From the NCBI GenBank assembly GCA_900769075.1, contig CAAGFE010000106.1, positions 1-19,449 on the forward strand: a stretch of DNA of 19,449 bases, written 5' to 3'. The stretch's first letter is position 1, and each line of letters opens with the position of its first letter. This document shows positions 14,848 to 19,449 of this stretch, piece by piece. The stretch comes from Clostridia bacterium. GTDB lineage: Bacteria; Bacillota; Clostridia; Christensenellales; Aristaeellaceae. Below the pieces are notes generated by a model. That model was not told where the DNA came from. It searched no databases and saw only the letters and a program-made list of their open reading frames with translations. Made by a program: the position numbers and the translations under genes.

Positions 14848-15399
14848 TTGCGAGTCATGAAGAGATGCAGTCGAGCGCTGCTCCTGGCCCTGAGCCTGTG
14901 TTTGATCCTGATGACTGCGGCCCTGGCTGATGCTGAGGATTTCGTTTTCGCCCTCAACACCAGCGGCGACGGGTATGTCGTGACCGGCTATACCGGCAGC
15001 GAAACCTCCGTGACCGTGCCGGACTGGTATAACAAGCTGCCCGTGACGGAGATCGGCAGCGGCGCGTTCCAGGGGCAGACCGGCATCAAGTCGGTTTCCA
15101 TCCCCAGCACCATCGTCCGCATTGGTTCGGCTGCCTTCAAAAACTGTTCCAGCCTGAGCAAGCTGACGTATTACACTGCCGCCTCTGAACCGCCTTCGGA
15201 CATCCGCATCCCCGGCGATGCCAACGGCGACGGCACGGTGAACGGCCAGGATGCGCTGCTGATCCTTCAGTATGACGCGGGCTGGAATGTGACCATCAAC
15301 ACGGCGAACGCTGATGTGAACGGAAGCGGCAGCGTTGACATGACCGATGCGCTGCTCATCTTCCGCTATGACGCTGGCGAAGACGTGACGCTGAAGTGA
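14848..15399 (+). CDS. Secreted leucine-rich-repeat protein with dockerin
   Basis: This exported 183-residue protein has a signal peptide at residues 1-27 (KRCSRALLLALSLCLILMTAALA). A short BspA/TpLRR-type leucine-rich region follows at about 40-110, with the units LPVTEIGSGAFQGQTGIKSV and TIVRIGSAAFKNCSSLSKL. A type I-like dockerin at 122-183 has the calcium loops DANGDGTVNGQD and DVNGSGSVDMTD, each followed by a helix (ALLILQYDAG and ALLIFRYDAG). TTG at 14848 is preferred because AAAGGAG lies eight bases upstream; ATG at 14857 is the alternative. The leucine-rich part may bind a host or bacterial surface, and the dockerin should dock on a cohesin. No catalytic domain is present. Confidence 0.85.
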   Translation: MRVMKRCSRALLLALSLCLILMTAALADAEDFVFALNTSGDGYVVTGYTGSETSVTVPDWYNKLPVTEIGSGAFQGQTGIKSVSIPSTIVRIGSAAFKNCSSLSKLTYYTAASEPPSDIRIPGDANGDGTVNGQDALLILQYDAGWNVTINTANADVNGSGSVDMTDALLIFRYDAGEDVTLK

Positions 15400-15432
15400 T
15401 TTCAGCGTTTCTCCAGCAGAAGGGAGAAGAAC

Positions 15433-17427
15433 GTGAAACGGATCATTGCGCTGCTGATGATGCTGACCCTGATGCTGCCGGGACTGCGCATCGCCGCGGC
15501 AGAAAGTGACGGAGAAACGCGGATTCCCTACGAGGAGCTGCCGGCGGAACACCGCCTGCGCTTCGAGGAGGAGATGGCCTATGCCCTGGCCAATGCCCGC
15601 GCCCGGGCGCCGGGAAGGGCACAGCTCATGCTCAAGGCAAGGGGCGGCTTCAGCGGCTATTCCGGCGCCAAGACGGCGGGGAATCTGACCGTGTCCTACA
15701 CCGTGTCGGACTCGATCGTCATGGTGGGCGAGCAGGTCGTCCTCCAGGTGAGCATGAGCTGCCAGACGCCGCCCATGACCTATACCGTCGGCGGATTGGT
15801 CTTCGATGAGGACTTCAACCGCATCGGTGACCTGAACAGCAGCCAGGACGGCATTGTAGTGGAGAACGCGACAAAGACCATCACCCGGCGCTTCACCCCC
15901 CAGCAGGCAGGATACTTCAACTTCGTCATCGCGGTGTCCGACAGCGAGGGCAATGTGGTAGCCCTGTCCACCAATACCGTCCAGGTGTATGAGGACGAAG
16001 AACCGCTGTTCAGCAACATTGGCGTCGACGGCAATCTGGGGCTGATGATGAGCCTCAACCGTTCCGCCCTGAGCGTCGGGACGATGATCACCGCCGACGT
16101 GGATGTGACCACGAAGGCGGATCCCGTGTCCTACACCGCCGTCTGGACGCTGACGGACGCGGAGGGCAACCTCCTGGATCGGCAGGAAACCGCCGCCGAG
16201 GTGAATGCCCAGAACGATACCGCCCGGCTCAGCTTTGATTACAGGCCCCTGCAGGCTGGCGCACTGCAGTTTGTGATCACCGCCACCGATGCGGATGGCA
16301 ATCGGGTGCGGAGCAACACGCCCGTCATCACCGTGGCGGATGGCCTGTACATCACCGCCAGGCTGGAGCCGAATGCCGCGCTGACGGTGGGCAGCAGCCT
16401 GACCGCCGCCTATCAGGTTTACGGGCACGAATGCGATGAAATCGCCTATACGATCAGCTGGAGGTGCCTGGATGCGGAGGGCAGCAGCCTCGCCGGCAGG
16501 AGCGAAAAGGTCTTGACCCGCTCGGGCCAGTCGGTGTATGTGCCGCGCGTCGGGCAGGAGGTCGAATGCAGCATCGGCGCCGCCTGCTCCCATTTCCCCG
16601 ATGAATCCCCTGTGACGGTCGGCCTGATTCTGGTGGGCGGCCTGGAGGCGGAACTCACCCTGACGGCCGACACGGTTGCCTATGGCAGCGACATCGGCGT
16701 GAACTACCTGGTCGAGGGCGGTCTGGAGCCTTATCAGACGCTCACCCTGACCGGCTATTCCTTCGATTCCGCCCGGAACAAAACCTACACCTTCCTGACC
16801 CGGACGCTCACCGCGGCGGAAGGAACCGTAACTGCCGCCCCGAAGGTGGGCGATGAGGTGTACTTCGTGCTGGAAGTGGTGGAATCCGATGGGAATACCA
16901 CCACCTGGAAATCCGGCAAGGCAGCGCTCACCGGCGCGCCGGAGCTGACCGCCCCGTCGGTCACCGCCTCCCTGAGCGCCGTTACCATCCCCGCGGGGGA
17001 GACGATCACCCTGACCTACGCCATGTCCGGCGGCTCGGGGACGATCAATGCGGAGCAGCCGGAAGCCAGCTTCGTCCGGTGGGACAAGCAGGACGGTACG
17101 GCGGTTCGTACCGTTCAGCTGACGCAGGTTTCCGGCACGGATACCTTCGCCCCGACTGAAAACGGCGAGTATACCTGCACGCTGGTGCTGCTGGATGCCT
17201 ATCAGCAGCAGGTCACCTGGACGAGCGATGCGTTCACCGTCACCGCCGGGATCCCCGGTGATGCGGATGCCAATGGCGTGGTGGATGGCCGCGACGCACT
17301 GCTGGTCATGCAGTATGATGCGGGCTGGCCCGTCACGCTGAACCGGGCCAACGCCGACGTGGACGGCAGCGGCAGCGTGGATCTGAGCGATGCACTGGTG
17401 ATCTTCCGCATGGCCGCGGGGGAATGA
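15433..17427 (+). CDS. Secreted multi-Ig-like protein with dockerin
   Basis: This exported 664-residue protein has a signal peptide at 1-23 and a charged linker to about residue 80. Five beta-sandwich repeats of about 95-100 residues follow, near 84-187, 205-302, 306-402, 405-500 and 507-605. Each opens with a similar strand pair, for example ALSVGTMITADV, ALTVGSSLTAAY and TVAYGSDIGVNY. A dockerin closes the protein at 608-664, with loops DADANGVVDGRD and DVDGSGSVDLSD. The dockerin helices (ALLVMQYDAG) match those of the preceding gene, so both may bind the same cohesin. The start is GTG at 15433 behind AAGGGAG. It looks like a structural or adhesive stalk; no enzyme domain is seen. Confidence 0.85.
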   Translation: MKRIIALLMMLTLMLPGLRIAAAESDGETRIPYEELPAEHRLRFEEEMAYALANARARAPGRAQLMLKARGGFSGYSGAKTAGNLTVSYTVSDSIVMVGEQVVLQVSMSCQTPPMTYTVGGLVFDEDFNRIGDLNSSQDGIVVENATKTITRRFTPQQAGYFNFVIAVSDSEGNVVALSTNTVQVYEDEEPLFSNIGVDGNLGLMMSLNRSALSVGTMITADVDVTTKADPVSYTAVWTLTDAEGNLLDRQETAAEVNAQNDTARLSFDYRPLQAGALQFVITATDADGNRVRSNTPVITVADGLYITARLEPNAALTVGSSLTAAYQVYGHECDEIAYTISWRCLDAEGSSLAGRSEKVLTRSGQSVYVPRVGQEVECSIGAACSHFPDESPVTVGLILVGGLEAELTLTADTVAYGSDIGVNYLVEGGLEPYQTLTLTGYSFDSARNKTYTFLTRTLTAAEGTVTAAPKVGDEVYFVLEVVESDGNTTTWKSGKAALTGAPELTAPSVTASLSAVTIPAGETITLTYAMSGGSGTINAEQPEASFVRWDKQDGTAVRTVQLTQVSGTDTFAPTENGEYTCTLVLLDAYQQQVTWTSDAFTVTAGIPGDADANGVVDGRDALLVMQYDAGWPVTLNRANADVDGSGSVDLSDALVIFRMAAGE

Positions 17428-17484
17428 GCCGCGCAGACCAAATCAGATGAATCCTGTTGAAGAAAAAGGGAGGGGATCTTACCC

Positions 17485-18165
17485 ATGAAAAAGATCGGCG
17501 CATTTCTCCTGGGCATCCTGATGATGCTTTCGGCATGCACAGCCCTGGCGGATACCCTTGTCCTGCAGCCTGGCGATCAGCAGACGATCGAGGTCAGCAT
17601 CGCGGGCGCCAGCGGCGAGTATGCCAAGATCGGCATCAGAACCAATGACGCACCCGTGACCTTCGTCAGCGCCACGGGCGGCTCGGTCAACGATACCGTT
17701 CCTCCGCGGGCGTTCGATGATTATTTCGACGTGGTCAACCTCGACGGCGCGAGCATCAGCGCCGACGGCACCAGCTTTTCCGGCAGCGCGGGCAATTATT
17801 CCGTGGCGGCGCTGGCGGACGGCATGGTCGGCAAGCTGACCTTCCAGGTCAATGCCAATGCCGCCGCAGGCACCTACACCGTGGAAGTCTACCGCAAGGC
17901 CGGCTCCGGCGAAGTGACGGGTTCCGTCACCTTCGAGGTGAAGGAGAGCCAGACCCCCGGCGACCGTCTGCCGGGCGATGTGGATGAAAGCGGCGACGTG
18001 AACCTGTTTGACGTGATCGTCCTGAACCGTTATCTGGCGGGCTGGGATGGGGTGACCATCAACGAATCCAACGCGGACGTGGATGGAAGCGGCGATGTGA
18101 ACCTGTTTGACGTGATTGTCCTGAACCGCTATCTGGCAGGCTGGGAAGGCGTTGTACTGAAGTAA
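17485..18165 (+). CDS. Cohesin-like plus dockerin protein (mini-adaptor)
   Basis: This exported 226-residue protein has a signal peptide ending ALA at residue 22, a beta-rich domain at 24-153 and a dockerin at 162-226. The beta domain opens LVLQPGDQQTIEVSI and closes GKLTFQVNANAAAGTYTVEV, which is the pattern of cohesin modules. The dockerin halves DVDESGDVNLFD and DVDGSGDVNLFD are each followed by an identical VIVLNRYLAGW helix. A protein with both a cohesin and a dockerin can link two layers of an assembly. The helix residues differ from the dockerins of the two upstream genes, so it should recognise a different cohesin. GGAGGGG lies nine bases before ATG. An LSAC motif at residues 15-18 could be read as a lipobox, but the ALA site is more likely. 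Confidence 0.75.
   Translation: MKKIGAFLLGILMMLSACTALADTLVLQPGDQQTIEVSIAGASGEYAKIGIRTNDAPVTFVSATGGSVNDTVPPRAFDDYFDVVNLDGASISADGTSFSGSAGNYSVAALADGMVGKLTFQVNANAAAGTYTVEVYRKAGSGEVTGSVTFEVKESQTPGDRLPGDVDESGDVNLFDVIVLNRYLAGWDGVTINESNADVDGSGDVNLFDVIVLNRYLAGWEGVVLK
17989..18146 (+). repeat. Recently duplicated dockerin half-repeat
   Basis: The 59-base units at 17989-18047 and 18088-18146 differ at only four positions, all third-codon changes that leave the protein unchanged. The two calcium-binding halves of this dockerin are therefore identical across 19 residues, unlike the diverged halves in the two upstream genes. Confidence 0.85.
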
Positions 18166-18211
18166 CGGAACCAATGGACATAGACCTTTTTGATGAATGG
18201 AGGTATATCTA

Positions 18212-19449
18212 ATGAAGAAAGTATTCTCTGTGCTGCTGTGCCTGCTGGCGCTGTGCCTGGCAGGTACAGCACTGGCGGATAACCAGCCTGGCGATACGAT
18301 TACGGTCACAGTGGGCATTGCCAGCAATCCCGACAACGCAATCGGCGTCACAGCCAAGCTGAATGCGGATCCTTCTGTGTTCGAGTTTGTGAGCGCGAGC
18401 CTCGCCGGGGGAAAGGGCGGTGCGGCTCCAAATAATATCAAGGGCAGCTTCTCGGCTTACAGTGGCGACTACAGCTCTCCGATTTCCGGCACCATTGGCA
18501 CGGTGACGCTGAAGATCAAGAGCACGGCAGCGCCCGGCACCTATTCCGTCAGCTTCAGCTGCACGTCCGCGTTCGATACGACTGGTAATCGCGTGTCCGT
18601 GAGCCTGTCCGGCGGCCGGGCCGTCGTGGTGGCCAAGCCCGCCTGTGATCACCAGTATTCCAGCGAGATCACCAAGGCGCCGACCTGTGAAGAGACCGGC
18701 GTAAAGACCTACACCTGCTCGCTCTGCGGCGATACCTATACCGAAACCCTGACGGCAACCGGCCATAGCTATGACAATGGCACGATCACCAAGGAAGCCA
18801 CCTGCGCGGAAGAGGGCGAAAGGCTCTATACTTGCAGCGCCTGCGGCAAGACCTATACCGAGACAATCAACAAGACCGATCGGCATACCTGGGATGAGGG
18901 CAAAATCACCAAGGAACCCACCTGTACGGAGGATGGTACAAAGGTATTCACTTGCACGATCTGCGGTGCGACCGATACCTCCACCATCACTGCGAACGGC
19001 CATCAATATGACGATGGCAAGGTGACCAAGCAGCCCAGCTGCGGCGTGGAAGGCATCAAGACCTTCACCTGCTCCGTGTGCGGAGCCACCAAGACGGAGC
19101 CGATTGCCGCTCTGACCCACAGCTACTCCTCCAAGGTGACCACAGAGGCCACCTGCGGCAAGGACGGCGTGCGTACCTATACCTGCGCCAACTGCGGCGA
19201 TACCTATACTGAGAAAATTCCCGCGACCGGCAAGCATTCCTATGACGATGGCAAGGTGACCAAGGAGCCCAGCTGCGGCGTGAAAGGCGTCAAGACCTTC
19301 ACCTGCTCCGTGTGCGGGGGCACCAGGACGGAGCCGATTGCCGCTCTGACCCACAGCTACTCCTCCAAGGTGACCACGGAAGCCACCTGCGCCAAGGACG
19401 GCGTGAAAACCTTCATCTGCGCCAACTGCGGCGATACCTATACTGAGAA
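18212..19449 (+). CDS. Cohesin-like protein with Cys-rich repeat array, 3' incomplete
   Basis: The frame is open to the window end, giving 412 residues so far. A signal peptide at 1-22 ends TALA. A cohesin-like beta-sandwich spans about 23-143: DTITVTVGIASNPDNAIGVT near the start, then GTIGTVTLKIKSTAAPGTYS near the end. From residue 147 there are seven repeats, mostly of 39 residues, with the pattern H-x-Y/W ... C-x8-YTC-x2-CG-x-T-x-T. Each holds three cysteines and a leading histidine, which suits one zinc-ribbon-like or disulfide-bonded unit. GGAGG lies eight bases before ATG. It could be the surface anchor or scaffold of the cluster, holding the cohesin away from the wall; that is inference. 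The C-terminus, which would show a wall anchor, is outside the window. Confidence 0.85.
   Translation, partial: MKKVFSVLLCLLALCLAGTALADNQPGDTITVTVGIASNPDNAIGVTAKLNADPSVFEFVSASLAGGKGGAAPNNIKGSFSAYSGDYSSPISGTIGTVTLKIKSTAAPGTYSVSFSCTSAFDTTGNRVSVSLSGGRAVVVAKPACDHQYSSEITKAPTCEETGVKTYTCSLCGDTYTETLTATGHSYDNGTITKEATCAEEGERLYTCSACGKTYTETINKTDRHTWDEGKITKEPTCTEDGTKVFTCTICGATDTSTITANGHQYDDGKVTKQPSCGVEGIKTFTCSVCGATKTEPIAALTHSYSSKVTTEATCGKDGVRTYTCANCGDTYTEKIPATGKHSYDDGKVTKEPSCGVKGVKTFTCSVCGGTRTEPIAALTHSYSSKVTTEATCAKDGVKTFICANCGDTYTE
18650..19449 (+). repeat. Array of about 39-residue Cys-rich repeats
   Basis: Seven units start at 18650, 18764, 18884, 19001, 19118, 19235 and 19352, so the spacing is 114, 120, then 117 bases four times. 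Units four and five (19001-19234) are duplicated as a pair in units six and seven (from 19235) with high nucleotide identity, so the array has been growing by 234-base steps. It runs off the window. Confidence 0.9.

Noticed and set aside
14395..16593. Open minus-strand frame of 732 codons opposite the dockerin genes
   Set aside because: It lies antisense to two signal-peptide and dockerin proteins, runs through a terminator and has no ribosome binding site.
17485..17540. Lipoprotein signal in the cohesin-dockerin adaptor (LSAC)
   Set aside because: The cysteine lies inside the signal peptide and is followed by a normal ALA cleavage site at the place used by the neighbouring proteins.
18209..19354. 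Open minus-strand frame opposite the last gene
   Set aside because: The plus strand has a ribosome binding site, a signal peptide and regular repeats. The minus frame merely mirrors that periodicity.

Overview
The window looks like a chromosomal segment of a strictly anaerobic, fairly GC-rich member of the Clostridia (Bacillota), probably a gut or rumen type. The evidence is a trimeric [FeFe] hydrogenase with its sensory satellite genes, AGGAGG-type ribosome binding sites, TTGACA/TATAAT promoters, a TipAS-type MerR regulator, and secreted proteins with dockerin and cohesin-like domains. No 16S gene or other marker is present, so a finer placement would be guesswork.

Layout. (1) 1-142: the tail of an AT-richer methyltransferase-like gene, closed by a bidirectional terminator. 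(2) 239-3772: four minus-strand genes. They are a membrane-anchored DUF5711-like protein, a HAD hydrolase, a TipAS-type MerR regulator, and a membrane-anchored protein with a possible solute-binding-like ectodomain. Compact promoters and terminators lie between them. (3) 4024-12361: ten plus-strand genes that read as one hydrogenase operon. It starts at a near-consensus promoter whose -35 box lies inside a candidate Rex operator. The first half is a signalling module: DRTGG protein, RsbW-like ATPase, HydS-like hydrogenase, second DRTGG protein, PHP phosphoesterase. The second half is the enzyme: HydC, a histidine-kinase-type ATPase, a thioredoxin-like ferredoxin, HydB and HydA. A strong hairpin sits in the 96-base gap between the halves. 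(4) 12489-14183: a minus-strand sugar-type ABC solute-binding protein. Its start codon, ribosome binding site and promoter are missing, because the reading frame runs straight into a CRISPR fragment at 14184-14333 (three 28-base repeats, two 33-base spacers, type I-E-like, no cas genes). (5) 14334-14772: gene-poor, with two orphan terminators of opposite polarity. (6) 14848-19449: a plus-strand cluster of four exported proteins: leucine-rich-repeat plus dockerin, Ig-like repeats plus dockerin, cohesin-like plus dockerin, and cohesin-like plus an array of Cys-rich 39-residue repeats that runs off the window.

How the genes may work together. HydA, HydB and HydC match the soluble NAD(P)-linked, often electron-bifurcating [FeFe] hydrogenases, which dispose of fermentation electrons as H2. 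The HydS-like protein keeps the H-cluster cysteines but has alanine at the proton-relay position, which fits a sensor better than a fast catalyst. The two ATPases, two DRTGG proteins and the PHP enzyme are its plausible signalling partners. The last four genes could build a cohesin-dockerin assembly on the cell surface. No glycoside hydrolase is visible beside them, so their cargo may be adhesion or structural modules rather than cellulosomal enzymes.

The observations most worth following are the CRISPR and solute-binding-protein junction, the sensory hydrogenase module with its candidate Rex site, and the non-catalytic cohesin-dockerin cluster.
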